This document shows positions 16,306 to 25,736 of a stretch of 64,000 nt of DNA, one piece after another. A program made the translations under genes and the position numbers. The DNA comes from CAVYTF01 sp963708205. GTDB lineage: Bacteria > Bacteroidota > Bacteroidia > Chitinophagales > Chitinophagaceae. Each line of letters starts with the position of its first letter. The stretch's first letter is position 1. The notes beneath the pieces are model-generated. The model was not told the origin of the DNA. It did not search any database and saw only the letters and a program-made list of their open reading frames with translations. Location: contig OY970196.1 of the NCBI GenBank assembly GCA_963708205.1, positions 2,356,001-2,420,000 on the forward strand, in the 5' to 3' direction.

Positions 16306-16947
16306 CTAATTAAAATAAGATTGAACCTGACCGATAAAATTTTCAACGGGATTAAAACTGCTTAAAAAATGACATGCAATAATTAAAAAAGCAACTCCAA
16401 AAATTGCGCCCCAAAAATGTGCAGAATGGTTTATGTTTCCCTTTCCCTGTTTTGATAAATAAGCAGAAAGCAATAAATAAATCGGACCGAAAATAAATCC
16501 CGGAATTACCGGAGGAATAATAAATAAGCCGATCTTATCAAGCGGAAATAAAAATATTCCAACAAAAACAACAGCACTCACAGCGCCTGAAGCACCCAGA
16601 CTTCTGTATGCATAATTGTTTTTGTTTTTGAAATAAGTTGGAAACAAACAGACAACCAAAGAAAGCAAATACATTAACAAATAAAGCATCTTGCCATAAG
16701 TTGGAAAAAGCTCTGCAAAGGCATCTTCCACATTATTTCCAAACAAATAAAAAGAGAACATATTAAAAGCAAGATGTGCAAAATCTGCATGAATAAAACC
16801 ACACGTAATGAAGCGCCACCATTGGTTTTGCTGCGAAATGGCAGGAGGATAAAATATCAGGTCATTAATAATTTTTGTGTTCGAAAAAGCAGTGAAAGAA
16901 ATCACGCAGGTAAGAATAACAATTGCAAGAGTAATGGTTAAATGCAT
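16306..16947 (-). CDS. Rhomboid-family intramembrane serine protease
   Basis: 213-residue integral membrane protease with six hydrophobic helices. Seen: HADFAHLAFNMFSFYLFG, with H58 and N62 of the oxyanion-forming HxxxN; GASGAVSA with catalytic Ser120; and HSAHFWGAIFG with catalytic His177. The dyad is complete, so it should cleave membrane-anchored substrates within or near the bilayer. The WR motif of loop 1 is present (WWRFITCGFIH). It is 21 bp downstream of rlmH and probably co-transcribed. Confidence 0.94.
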   Translation of the reverse strand: MHLTITLAIVILTCVISFTAFSNTKIINDLIFYPPAISQQNQWWRFITCGFIHADFAHLAFNMFSFYLFGNNVEDAFAELFPTYGKMLYLLMYLLSLVVCLFPTYFKNKNNYAYRSLGASGAVSAVVFVGIFLFPLDKIGLFIIPPVIPGFIFGPIYLLLSAYLSKQGKGNINHSAHFWGAIFGVAFLIIACHFLSSFNPVENFIGQVQSYFN

Positions 16948-16968
16948 ATCGCAGGCAAGATAAATATT

Positions 16969-17442
16969 TTACACGTGATGATATTTTTCGTTTTTTAAGA
17001 TAGAGCATGCACGATAAATTTGTTCACATAAAATTAATCTTGCAAGCATGTGCGGAAAAACAAGTTTCGATAAACTCCATGTAAAATTGGCCCGCTGTTT
17101 TATTGTTTCATCAACACCAAATGCACCACCTATCAAAAAAATTAATTGTTTTGTGCTTTCATTCGCACGTTGTTGTAAAAAATTCGCAAGCTCCGGAGAA
17201 GAAAATTGTTTGCCATTTTCGTCCAGCAAAATCAAATAATCATCAACATTTAAAGTTTGCAAAATCAATTTTGCTTCCTGTTTTTTTAATTCAGGTTCAG
17301 TTAATGCTGCAGCATTTTTTGGTGAAGCAATCAATTTCCAGTTACATGAAAAATATTTATTTATGCGAAGAGTAAAATTCTCAATACCTTCTGAAACGTA
17401 ATGTTCATGAGGCTTTCCAACAGATGCAAATAAAATTTTCAT
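16969..17442 (-). CDS. rlmH: 23S rRNA pseudouridine(1915) N3-methyltransferase
   Basis: 157-residue SPOUT-class SAM methyltransferase that methylates pseudouridine 1915 in helix 69 of 23S rRNA. The knotted C-terminal half shows LIFLIGGAFGVDE, SLSKLVFPHMLARLILCEQ and IYRACSILKNEKYHH, all diagnostic. Normal length. It is the first gene of an rlmH-rhomboid pair. Confidence 0.97.
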   Translation of the reverse strand: MKILFASVGKPHEHYVSEGIENFTLRINKYFSCNWKLIASPKNAAALTEPELKKQEAKLILQTLNVDDYLILLDENGKQFSSPELANFLQQRANESTKQLIFLIGGAFGVDETIKQRANFTWSLSKLVFPHMLARLILCEQIYRACSILKNEKYHHV

Positions 17443-17670
17443 ACCTTATTTTCAATATGCAAAATCTTTCATCAATAAAGAAACGTAATTTTATTTTTGT
17501 ATTTCATTATTAAATATCACACGTTGATTTTCTGTGAATTTTTTTTGAGCCAAACTTTCTGCAAGCATTTAACTGCAGTGGCGTTGGCACCGTTCAAGTC
17601 TAGTAATTCTTTTAAACAAATAAAAAATCAAAACTAAAAAGTAAAGCTCCATCTAAAAATGATTTGAATT

Positions 17671-17678
17671 TACTTTTG
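17671..17678 (+). promoter_or_regulatory. Bacteroidota -7 box of trxB
   Basis: TACTTTTG, a perfect TAnnTTTG, 25 bp before the trxB ATG at 17703; predicted leader about 18 nt. A second perfect box (TATTTTTG, 17492-17499) lies 200 bp upstream and would give a long leader. Confidence 0.5.
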
Positions 17679-17702
17679 ATTGTGATCACTAAAAAAAATT
17701 TC

Positions 17703-18653
17703 ATGGCAAATGATATGATAGAAAAAGTGCATTGTTTAATTATTGGCTCTGGTCCGGCAGGTTATACAGCAGCAATTTATGCAGCACGAGCCAATCTGAA
17801 ACCCTTGCTGTATCAGGGTATTCAGCCAGGCGGACAGTTAACCATTACAACAGAAGTTGAGAATTATCCAGGTTATCCAAATGGTATTCAAGGTCCGGAA
17901 ATGATGATCGATTTTGAAAAACAAGCATTAAGAATGGGCGCAGATATTCGTTATGGCATTGCAACAAAAGTGGATCTTTCATCTAACGTTCATAAAGTAC
18001 AAATTGATGATGAAAAATGGATTGAAGCAGATGCCGTAATTATTGCAACAGGCGCTTCCGCAAAATGGCTTGGTCTTGAAAGCGAACAAAGATTGAACGG
18101 TTATGGAGTAAGTGCTTGCGCAGTTTGTGATGGATTTTTTTTTCGCGGAAAAGAAGTTGCAATAGTTGGGGCCGGCGACACTGCTTGCGAGGAAGCTATG
18201 TATTTATCAAAGCTTGCAACAACTGTTCACATGATCATTCGCAAAGATGAAAATGGAATGAAGGCAAGTAAAATAATGCAGGATAGATTAAAAAATACTT
18301 CCAATATAAAAATTTATTGGAACAGTGAAACAGTTGAAGTGCTTGGTGAAAATAAAGTCGAAGGCGTTCGTATCAAAAACAATAAAACCGTTGTGCAGCA
18401 AGACATTCAGGTCAGCGCTTTTTTTGTTGCCATCGGTCATCAACCAAACAGTGACATCTTTAAAAATTACTTAGACATGGATGAAGCTGGATATATAAAA
18501 ACAATTCCGGGCACATCAAAAACAAATATTGATGGCGTATTTGCAGCAGGTGATGTGCAGGATAAAATTTACCGACAAGCTGTTACTGCAGCCGGAAGTG
18601 GCTGCATGGCTGCACTCGATGCTGAACGATATTTAAGTGAAAAAGGAATTTAA
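17703..18653 (+). CDS. trxB: Thioredoxin-disulfide reductase
   Basis: FAD/NADPH flavoprotein that reduces thioredoxin; 316 residues. Seen: FAD-binding GSGPAG (15-20), QPGGQLTITTEVENYPGYP, redox CAVCDG with C139 and C142, NADPH-binding GAGDTACEEA (about 156-165) and the C-terminal AAGDVQDKIYRQAVTAAGSG. The ATG at 17703 gives the usual MANDMIEKVHCLIIGSGPAG start; an upstream ATG at 17664 would place the start in front of the promoter box and is not preferred. Confidence 0.97.
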   Translation: MANDMIEKVHCLIIGSGPAGYTAAIYAARANLKPLLYQGIQPGGQLTITTEVENYPGYPNGIQGPEMMIDFEKQALRMGADIRYGIATKVDLSSNVHKVQIDDEKWIEADAVIIATGASAKWLGLESEQRLNGYGVSACAVCDGFFFRGKEVAIVGAGDTACEEAMYLSKLATTVHMIIRKDENGMKASKIMQDRLKNTSNIKIYWNSETVEVLGENKVEGVRIKNNKTVVQQDIQVSAFFVAIGHQPNSDIFKNYLDMDEAGYIKTIPGTSKTNIDGVFAAGDVQDKIYRQAVTAAGSGCMAALDAERYLSEKGI

Positions 18654-18788
18654 AATATAATTGTTTTAATTATTTTAATACTTTTAATTTATTATTTCTA
18701 ACCAGAACAAAACTAGTTTTATTCCAGCCCTTCCTGAAAATGAATAATGATTTTTAAATTGATTTTTATTCATTCTAAACTACATTTT

Positions 18789-19604
18789 ATGGTACAAAAA
18801 ATTTCGCGGTATGGCTGGCAGCCAGATTTGCCAGATCAAAGAGATTTTGCTTATGCTGCTCCAAGAGGAGTTACTAAAAGTTTGCCTGCAAAAATTGATT
18901 TAAGAAAAAACTGTCCGCCAGTTTATGATCAGGGTCAATTGGGAAGCTGCACTGCAAATGCTATTGGCGGCGCATTTGAATTTGAATTGATGAAGCAAAA
19001 AGCGGTTGTGTTTATGCCTTCGCGGTTGTTTATTTATTATAATGAACGTGCGATAGAAAATACGGTGAAGACAGATTCCGGTGCACAAATCCGTGACGGA
19101 ATTAAGACAGTAAATAAACAAGGTGTTTGCCCGGAAGCAATGTGGCCTTACAATATAGCCAAGTTTGCAGCAAAACCGGATAACAGTTGTTATAAAGATG
19201 CTCTGCAACATATTGTTTTAAATTATTCACGTGTGCCCAGATCTTTGAATCAAATGAAAGGTTGTATTGCTAATGGATTTCCTTTTGTTATTGGCTTTAC
19301 TGTTTATACTTCTTTTGAAAGTGCGGCGGTTGCAAAAACAGGAAAATTGAATATGCCAAAAACTGATGAGCAGGTTATTGGTGGTCATGCTGTATGTATT
19401 GTTGGATATGATGATTCGGTAAAAAGATTTATTGTACGAAACAGTTGGGGCACCACCTGGGGTTTGAAAGGATATTTTACGATGCCTTATGATTATTTAT
19501 TAAATCAAAATTTATCTGATGATTTTTGGACATTAAGGCTTGTGCAAAATAATCCTGCTGAAAAAAATAAACATAAAAAAGATAAACATCGGAAACATCA
19601 TTAA
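18789..19604 (+). CDS. C1-family (papain-like) cysteine peptidase, no signal peptide
   Basis: 271 residues. The papain-fold active site is complete: Q50 and C54 in DQGQLGSCTANA, H200 in GGHAVCIVGYDD and N218 in RNSWGTTWG. There is no signal peptide from the ATG at 18789 (MVQKISRYGWQPDLPDQRD), no propeptide of note and no membrane segment, so it appears cytoplasmic or exported by another route. An in-frame ATG at 18747 would add a hydrophobic MIFKLIFIHSKLHF, too short and charged for a good signal. The C-terminus is a Lys/His tail (KHKKDKHRKHH). It lies between trxB and folB on the same strand; substrate unknown. Confidence 0.92.
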   Translation: MVQKISRYGWQPDLPDQRDFAYAAPRGVTKSLPAKIDLRKNCPPVYDQGQLGSCTANAIGGAFEFELMKQKAVVFMPSRLFIYYNERAIENTVKTDSGAQIRDGIKTVNKQGVCPEAMWPYNIAKFAAKPDNSCYKDALQHIVLNYSRVPRSLNQMKGCIANGFPFVIGFTVYTSFESAAVAKTGKLNMPKTDEQVIGGHAVCIVGYDDSVKRFIVRNSWGTTWGLKGYFTMPYDYLLNQNLSDDFWTLRLVQNNPAEKNKHKKDKHRKHH

Positions 19605-19643
19605 AAGATTGTTTCTTTTTATAGATCAGCGTTAGTTTTGCGT

Positions 19644-19997
19644 ATGCTCATTCTTAATTTATCGCAGCTTCATTTTTATGCACATCACGGTTTATACAAA
19701 GAAGAAAAAATATTAGGAGGTGAGTTTGAAGTAAATGTAACAGTTTGGCATAATGAAACTTCAAAAATTCCGCAACATATCAGTGAAGTGATTGATTACA
19801 CCAATGTATATTCTCTTATAAAAGATTTGATGCAAAAACCAACACCGTTGCTTGAAACGCTTGTCATTACTATTGCGCAAGCTATTCTTGCGAAATTTTC
19901 TCAGGCAGCGGAAGTAAAAGTTTCTATCACAAAAATTCATCCACCTATCGTTGCGTTTGGTGGCAGCATTACACTTAGCTATCTTTTAAAAAAATAA
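19644..19997 (+). CDS. folB: Dihydroneopterin aldolase
   Basis: 117 residues; converts 7,8-dihydroneopterin to 6-hydroxymethyl-dihydropterin and glycolaldehyde in folate synthesis. Seen: FYAHHGLYKEEKILGGEFEV with the conserved substrate-site region, VIDYTNVYSLIKDLM, LLETLVITIAQAIL and the C-terminal ITKIHPPIVAFGGS. The ATG at 19644 is preferred over a TTG two codons earlier. The next pathway enzyme, folK, is about 19 kb away at 38438. Confidence 0.94.
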   Translation: MLILNLSQLHFYAHHGLYKEEKILGGEFEVNVTVWHNETSKIPQHISEVIDYTNVYSLIKDLMQKPTPLLETLVITIAQAILAKFSQAAEVKVSITKIHPPIVAFGGSITLSYLLKK

Positions 19998-20005
19998 CGA
20001 TCATG

Positions 20006-23000
20006 TTAAAAATCAAAGCCCAAAGCAAAATACCAAACCGGGCTGCCTCTAAAAATGCCGCCCATTGGCCAACCTGCATCAAGTTTTAAAAAATATCCAA
20101 GTAAAGTACTTCTTACACCAAAGCCGTAGCCACCAGCAAAAGGTCCGATACCTCCGGCTCTTACGCGCACGCTTACTGGATTTGGACCAAGTGATTGATC
20201 GCTTGTATAAAGCATTGTCGGCCGTTCAATATTGTTTAATCCGCCGGCCCATGCTGTTCCTAAATCTATAAATTGTATCACTTGAAAATTGCGCACAAAA
20301 GCATTATTTATAGGTTTATTAAATAGTGTTGCGAAAACTGGCAAACGAAATTCACTATTCAGCACAACATCATTATTTCCATTGGCAAGATTTTGATTAT
20401 AGCCACGCATGTTCACGGCTAATGTTTGGAAAGCATAATTCTGAGAAGGATCAGGAGGATTGGTGTTGAATTTTGGACTTATCCAACCATCGACGCCGCC
20501 GAGATAATAAATAATTTTTGCTTCGCCGAAAGAAAAATCTCCTGATGCTCGTCCCGCCCAAATAAAATTGCGATATATTTTTATATACTCTCTTACGTCA
20601 AATCCAATATCAACAGTATTCATGCCTTTTAATGCAGTTTTACCAACGGGTAAATTAAATTCACCATATATTTTCCATCGCGCACCGTTCCAAATATTTT
20701 GGGCAGGGTTCAACGTATTGTCATGTACATATTCAAGTTTCGTAAGCACCGTTGAAGAAACAGAATCCGGCACAACAAGCGGATAAGGATCAGGAACGCC
20801 TGTGTAATTATTAAATGGCCGCAATACACCTTTATCTCTGCGCAAAGCTGCGGTAAATCTTAAGCTGTTTGTTTCACTGAAAGGATAAGAAACTTGTCCC
20901 TGGTAGATGTTTGTAATAACTTCATTATCATATTGACTTGAAAAAGAATCAATAAAAAATCCATCATAGTTTGTGGTATTGCTGCGATAATAAGTAAGAC
21001 TCCAATCAAGTCTTTTTCTAAGATTTTGAAAGGTTATAAAAGCATCTTTGTCACTTAGATTATCAAGCCCGAAACGTATGCCGCCAATGAATTTGATGTC
21101 TTCCATCACATCACTTACACCAACCCGTAAAGTACCATCAAGATCATCGCCATTATTTAATTGTATCGGACCTGAACCACCGGCGTATGGCTGCAATTGA
21201 TTAATTAAAACATTATTGCTGATGCCCGCTAAAACATAGTCTGCATTAAACTTCCATTTATAATTATAAAGTGGCGGCAGTTTGTATGCAGGTGCAGTTA
21301 CAGGTTTTGTTGATTGAATAATTGGATGAGAAATTGTTGTTGACGAATCAGGTTTTTCATTTTCAAATTCATTCTGAAAAACATTATTCGCATTGTTGTT
21401 ACTTGATGTTGTATCAGGAAGAATAGTTGCGCCTCCCTGCTGAATTTTTTCCTGCTGCAATTGATTTTTTAAATATAAAGTTGGTCTTGCATTTACATTT
21501 CGCCGGCGAAGTGCTACAGAATCTACTTTTAATTTATACAAAAATTTCAGATCACCTTCGCGTCTCACTTCACTTACTTGTCCATTGTTTCCTGCAATGC
21601 GTGTTTCCAATAAACTGCTTTGATAATTTGTGATTGGAAATGTATAAGTTGAATCTTTATGCACAGCAAAATAACTTACACTGTCGGGTTCATGTTTCTT
21701 CCAGATCTTTAAAGTTGAATCTAAATCTTTGTCGGTAGGATTATGCAAAATATCATCTCCAATATAATATAAGGTATCAAGACCTGCAGCCTGCGTGCTA
21801 AAAAAACCAGCCCAACGATTTGCAATACCATTTTCATCGCTTACAAAAGTGAAATGGTTCTGGTTGTATTGCATCGGGTAACGTGCATTGCCATGTTGTA
21901 AATTCGTAAGCTGCGTAATTTGTTTTGCAGGACCATCATTCAACAGATCAACAAGGAAAATATTGAAACGGTTACGACTTGGCAAAACTGTATCGTTGCT
22001 TATTGCATTTGCATTTGGTCTATTCGATGAGAATATTATACCAATGCGATTTGGAAAAGAAACAACAGTCGGATCAAGATCATCATAAATATCGTTGGTA
22101 ATTTGTTTTACTTTTTGATTGTCAATTTTGTAAGTAAAAATATCCGTGTGCCCGTTTCTTACCGCACTAAATAAAAGTGTATTAGCATCAAGCATAAAGC
22201 CTGCATCAAGTATTTGATCGAAGCCTGTAATTTCCTGTTGAAAGCGCGGAATGCCTGCAATAACATCATACACAAACATATTTATTTTATCTTCCTTCGA
22301 ATAAATTACCAGTAATCTTGAACCCTTTCCATCCCAGGCAAGTATTGGATAATCAGGATTGATATCGCCATGCTGTACGCGGTTTCCATATTTTAATAAA
22401 ATCTTTGTTGTATAAAGATTGTCAACATATTTTACCTGGTAAATTCCTTTGTAATAATGGATAACAGCGTAAGAATTATTTTTGGCATTTGGGTTTGCAG
22501 AAAAACGATAAAATTCTTCATCCTTTTTTTCTTCTTCTACAATTGATAATTTTCCTTTCGGTGCATTGCGGCGTTGTTTAATATCCTGGTAATATTTGCT
22601 GCCTTCATACTCCATAAAATCAGCAAGCAAATCTTTAAATTTTTTATTTGCTATTTTTTGCGAAGCATCATTTAAACTTTTATAAAGTCTTGCGAGATAA
22701 AAAAAGTATGTTACATTTTGAGGCTTGTATTTTTCTGAAATGTAATACCAGAAAGCATGTCCGGCTATTTCGGGTTTATCAAAAGCAAATTGATAAAACG
22801 TTTTATAATCCCCGCTGAGCATGGCGCTTTTCAATTTATCATCATCTTCCGTGCTCCATGGCTGCGCAATGTATTGTACATATCCATCGGTAAGCCATTG
22901 CGGCAAATCAAGCAAGGCAGCGTTGCTTGCCACTTCGCCGACATCTTCACCAAATAGAAGATTATCAGTAATAATTTGTGCTATGCCTTCACGAATTTGC

Positions 23001-23413
23001 TGGCGCAAAGTGTTGTGATTTCCATCAAAAAAAACAACCATTTTATTATTTACAAGCTTAGTAGTTCCACCGGCATTTTGCCAGTCAATGCCAATGCCAA
23101 TGTTGCTCTGTTTATAATCATCATAATTATTGTAAATGATAATGTTGGCGCGCCTTTGCATGGAATATTCTTCGGCATTTTCTATTGAAGGCAACTCTTC
23201 TTCAGCCATTTGTGCCACAAATTTTCCAAGCTCTAAACCATCCTGGCTAAAGTATGCATTGAAGTTGGCGCTTTGATAAAATTTCCACGTAAACTTTTTA
23301 TATTGAATTCGGTTTTTACCATATTCGACCGTATTAACCTGTGCATGGCAAAAAAAAGGAACCATTGCTGCAAGCAAAAAAATAACGATAAGCCGTAAAC
23401 TATTAAATTGCAT
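20006..23413 (-). CDS. Outer-membrane protein: peptidase-MA-like + TolB-like propeller + beta-barrel
   Basis: 1135 residues. The signal peptide (QFNSLRLIVIFLLAAMVPFF, then CHAQ) supports the start at 23413; a longer reading from 23560 adds an implausible 49-residue leader. Layout by eye: residues 25-330 resemble the peptidase-MA-like region often annotated in such proteins, with a degenerate catalytic motif (GHAFWYYISEKY, no HExxH); about 380-640 are WD40/PD40-type beta-propeller blades (DYPILAWDGKGSRLLVIYS, GIIFSSNRPNAN); a Ser/Asn-rich linker is at about 690-730; and 740-1135 alternate as a surface-antigen-type beta-barrel ending in aromatic FALGFDF. It probably sits in the outer membrane facing the periplasm. 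Function unknown. It converges on folB with 8 bp between the stops. Confidence 0.85.
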   Translation of the reverse strand: MQFNSLRLIVIFLLAAMVPFFCHAQVNTVEYGKNRIQYKKFTWKFYQSANFNAYFSQDGLELGKFVAQMAEEELPSIENAEEYSMQRRANIIIYNNYDDYKQSNIGIGIDWQNAGGTTKLVNNKMVVFFDGNHNTLRQQIREGIAQIITDNLLFGEDVGEVASNAALLDLPQWLTDGYVQYIAQPWSTEDDDKLKSAMLSGDYKTFYQFAFDKPEIAGHAFWYYISEKYKPQNVTYFFYLARLYKSLNDASQKIANKKFKDLLADFMEYEGSKYYQDIKQRRNAPKGKLSIVEEEKKDEEFYRFSANPNAKNNSYAVIHYYKGIYQVKYVDNLYTTKILLKYGNRVQHGDINPDYPILAWDGKGSRLLVIYSKEDKINMFVYDVIAGIPRFQQEITGFDQILDAGFMLDANTLLFSAVRNGHTDIFTYKIDNQKVKQITNDIYDDLDPTVVSFPNRIGIIFSSNRPNANAISNDTVLPSRNRFNIFLVDLLNDGPAKQITQLTNLQHGNARYPMQYNQNHFTFVSDENGIANRWAGFFSTQAAGLDTLYYIGDDILHNPTDKDLDSTLKIWKKHEPDSVSYFAVHKDSTYTFPITNYQSSLLETRIAGNNGQVSEVRREGDLKFLYKLKVDSVALRRRNVNARPTLYLKNQLQQEKIQQGGATILPDTTSSNNNANNVFQNEFENEKPDSSTTISHPIIQSTKPVTAPAYKLPPLYNYKWKFNADYVLAGISNNVLINQLQPYAGGSGPIQLNNGDDLDGTLRVGVSDVMEDIKFIGGIRFGLDNLSDKDAFITFQNLRKRLDWSLTYYRSNTTNYDGFFIDSFSSQYDNEVITNIYQGQVSYPFSETNSLRFTAALRRDKGVLRPFNNYTGVPDPYPLVVPDSVSSTVLTKLEYVHDNTLNPAQNIWNGARWKIYGEFNLPVGKTALKGMNTVDIGFDVREYIKIYRNFIWAGRASGDFSFGEAKIIYYLGGVDGWISPKFNTNPPDPSQNYAFQTLAVNMRGYNQNLANGNNDVVLNSEFRLPVFATLFNKPINNAFVRNFQVIQFIDLGTAWAGGLNNIERPTMLYTSDQSLGPNPVSVRVRAGGIGPFAGGYGFGVRSTLLGYFLKLDAGWPMGGIFRGSPVWYFALGFDF

Positions 23414-23577
23414 ATCCTGTCTTTTGAAAATAAATTTTTTTAAAGAGGCGTAATCATCAAAATTACATTTCATTGATAAAAGTATTTCATCGAAAAAGAA
23501 ATAAAAAAAGCGGAGTAAAAAAATATATTCAATAAAATTAATACAATTAACGGTAATCAATTTGCAAAAAAACTGTT

Positions 23578-24228
23578 ATGTTCAAAGTTGATTTTTTTAC
23601 ATTTAATCCTGTTTCAGAAAATACTTACCTTCTCTCCAACGAAAGCGGAGACTGCATTATTATTGATCCGGGTACTTATTTTACTGCAGAAGTTGAAACG
23701 CTTCAAAGTCATCTTCAACACAATGGCTTAAAACCTGTGCAACTTATAAATACACATTGCCATCTTGATCATGTGTTTGGCAATAAACTTTTTGCAAAAA
23801 AATACGGGCTTGAATTGTTTATACATCCCCTGGAAAGTGAAGTGCTAAGACTTGCGCCCGCGGCAGGTGTGATGTTTGGTTTGCCCTTTGAAAATTACGA
23901 AGGAACAATTCATTTTTTAAATGAAAATGATACAATAAAATTAGGCACTGATGAATTGAAAGTGATTCATGCACCGGGACATTCGCCCGGCAGTATTTGT
24001 TTTTATTGCGAAGCACAAAATTTTATTATCAGCGGTGATGTTTTATTTCGCGATAGTATCGGCAGAACAGATTTGCCTGGTGGAAACATGCAGCAATTAT
24101 TGCAAAGCATAAAAGAAAAATTATTTTCATTGCCCGATGAAACTATTGTTTATTCGGGTCATGGCATTCAAACAACAATTGGTTACGAAAAAAAATATAA
24201 TTCTTTCGTCGGAGAAAAATCTTCATAA
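23578..24228 (+). CDS. MBL-fold metallo-hydrolase (glyoxalase II-like)
   Basis: 216 residues, single metallo-beta-lactamase domain. The dinuclear metal site is visible: THCHLDH (59-65), the His in HAPGHSPGSICF, the bridging Asp in ISGDVLF and the last His in VYSGHG. The family includes hydroxyacylglutathione hydrolase-like and persulfide dioxygenase-like enzymes; which one applies cannot be decided here. It is 8 bp upstream of rsgA and divergent from the large outer-membrane protein. Confidence 0.92.
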   Translation: MFKVDFFTFNPVSENTYLLSNESGDCIIIDPGTYFTAEVETLQSHLQHNGLKPVQLINTHCHLDHVFGNKLFAKKYGLELFIHPLESEVLRLAPAAGVMFGLPFENYEGTIHFLNENDTIKLGTDELKVIHAPGHSPGSICFYCEAQNFIISGDVLFRDSIGRTDLPGGNMQQLLQSIKEKLFSLPDETIVYSGHGIQTTIGYEKKYNSFVGEKSS

Positions 24229-24236
24229 AAATTTGC

Positions 24237-25163
24237 ATGAAAGCGCTTGTTTATAAATCAACCGGAAGCTGGTACCTGGTAAAGACAGAACAAGGAGATT
24301 TTTTGAACGCGCGCATAAAAGGTATCTTTAAAATTGATGGCATTACATCGACAAACCCAATTGCTGTTGGCGATGATGTGGAAGTAGAAATGGAAGATGG
24401 AGAAGATGGCACTGCTGTTATTGTAAATATTTTCGATAGAAAAAATTATGTTGCGCGAAGTTCGCCGCATCATAAAATGCATCACCACATAATCGCCGCA
24501 AACCTTGATGCAGCAATGCTTTTCGCCACTTTAAAAAATCCAAAAACATCTTCCGGATTTATTGACAGGTTTCTTGTTTCAACAGAAGCGTTTCATATTC
24601 CCGCTATTATTATTTTTAATAAAGCTGACATTTATGGCAAGAAAGAAATTCAAAAATTTGAGTTGCTGAAAAAAATTTATGAAGACGCCGGATATGTAGT
24701 TTTTTTAATCAGCGTTGAAAAAAAAGAAGGCATTGATGCCTTACAAGATTTGCTGAAAGATAAGACCACATTGCTTAGCGGGCACAGCGGCACTGGTAAA
24801 TCAACTTTTATAAATTGGCTTTTACAAAACAATGATATCCGAACACAGGAAGTGAGCAGTTGGAGTGGAAAAGGTTTGCATACAACAACTTTTGCTGAAA
24901 TGTTTGATCTTGATTTTGGTGGAAAAATTATTGATACACCAGGCATCCGCGAACTTGGTATTGTTGATATTCCAAAAGAAGAACTGTCTCATTACTTTCC
25001 TGAAATGCGTGAAATAATTTCGCAATGCAGATTCAATAATTGTTTGCACATTAATGAACCCGATTGTGCTGTAAAAAAAGCTGTAGAAGAAGAGAAAATT
25101 TACCTTGAAAGATATATCAGCTATTGCAATATTTTGGAGAGTATGGAAAAAGAAAAATATTGA
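24237..25163 (+). CDS. rsgA: Ribosome small-subunit-dependent GTPase A
   Basis: Circularly permuted GTPase that helps late 30S assembly; 308 residues. Order of motifs shows the permutation: an OB-fold N-terminus (1-70), then G4 NKAD (128-131), then G1 GHSGTGKST (182-190), G3 DTPG (233-236), and a C-terminal zinc knuckle C264, C269, H271, C277 in CRFNNCLHINEPDC. All intact. It follows the MBL hydrolase with 8 bp spacing. Confidence 0.97.
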   Translation: MKALVYKSTGSWYLVKTEQGDFLNARIKGIFKIDGITSTNPIAVGDDVEVEMEDGEDGTAVIVNIFDRKNYVARSSPHHKMHHHIIAANLDAAMLFATLKNPKTSSGFIDRFLVSTEAFHIPAIIIFNKADIYGKKEIQKFELLKKIYEDAGYVVFLISVEKKEGIDALQDLLKDKTTLLSGHSGTGKSTFINWLLQNNDIRTQEVSSWSGKGLHTTTFAEMFDLDFGGKIIDTPGIRELGIVDIPKEELSHYFPEMREIISQCRFNNCLHINEPDCAVKKAVEEEKIYLERYISYCNILESMEKEKY

Positions 25164-25187
25164 AAATAAATTGCAGAAAATAAAAGG

Positions 25188-25475
25188 CTAAGACTTTTTA
25201 TTTTTAATTTTTTCAAGAAGACGGATGATCACTTTTTCATCTTTGCGATCTTTTGCAGAAATGCTCAAACCATTGTAGATATTGTATTGCAGCATTAATG
25301 GGTGTCCATGATATTTAAAAAACCATTCAATATTATCAGCCTCGTCATTTTTTCCTAAAAACCTGACATGCCTGTTATTGCTAACGGTTTCTGTGAGTGT
25401 ATAAAACTGGTGAAGGCTGCCATTTTCATCAATAACAACAGTTTTATTTTCGGCAGTGTAAAAATCAGAATGCAT
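25188..25475 (-). CDS. Hypothetical protein, 95 aa
   Basis: I do not recognise the family. A soluble small protein with a predicted mixed beta/alpha pattern: beta-like segments TVVIDENGSLHQFYTL, HVRFLGK and EWFFKYHG, then a basic C-terminal helix (KVIIRLLEKIKNKKS). No signal, no cysteines. It lies 10 bp downstream of the small lipoprotein gene on the same strand and is convergent with rsgA, so the two small genes probably form an operon. Confidence 0.6.
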   Translation of the reverse strand: MHSDFYTAENKTVVIDENGSLHQFYTLTETVSNNRHVRFLGKNDEADNIEWFFKYHGHPLMLQYNIYNGLSISAKDRKDEKVIIRLLEKIKNKKS

Positions 25476-25485
25476 AAACCCCTAT

Positions 25486-25671
25486 TTAAAATTTTTGTTC
25501 ATTAAAAGCCTTTCCGTGTTTGATCGCTTTCACAGCTGACGGATCTCCACTTAATATTTTTTCAGCTCCAACATTTGCACCATCACTCGGACAACCTTTT
25601 TTTACGGCACACGCCTCAAAAGCAAATATGATACCAAGTAAAAAAATAAGAACTGAAGAAAATTTTCTCAC
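25486..25671 (-). CDS. Small lipoprotein, 61 aa
   Basis: Read from a GTG at 25669-25671, the protein starts MRKFSSVLIFLLGIIFAF and then EAC-AVKKGC: a lipoprotein signal peptide with Cys21 as the probable lipidated residue. The mature part is about 40 residues (VKKGCPSDGANVGAEKILSG and following), with a second Cys. An upstream GTG at 25707 would add 12 residues before the signal and is less likely. Small lipoproteins with a C..KGCP..GANVGAE-type motif appear familiar from Chitinophagaceae, from memory. Function unknown. Confidence 0.6.
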   Translation of the reverse strand: MRKFSSVLIFLLGIIFAFEACAVKKGCPSDGANVGAEKILSGDPSAVKAIKHGKAFNEQKF

Positions 25672-25736
25672 GTTTAAGATAAAGCAGTTAGTAGGGGTTG
25701 CAAACACTTTATCTTTTAATTGAAAGACAAAAAATC

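Noticed and set aside
17565..17610. Short stretch resembling a tRNA T-arm (GTTCAAGTC) in the rlmH-trxB spacer
   Set aside because: No matching acceptor or anticodon stems could be found around it, so it is neither a tRNA nor a clear tRNA fragment.
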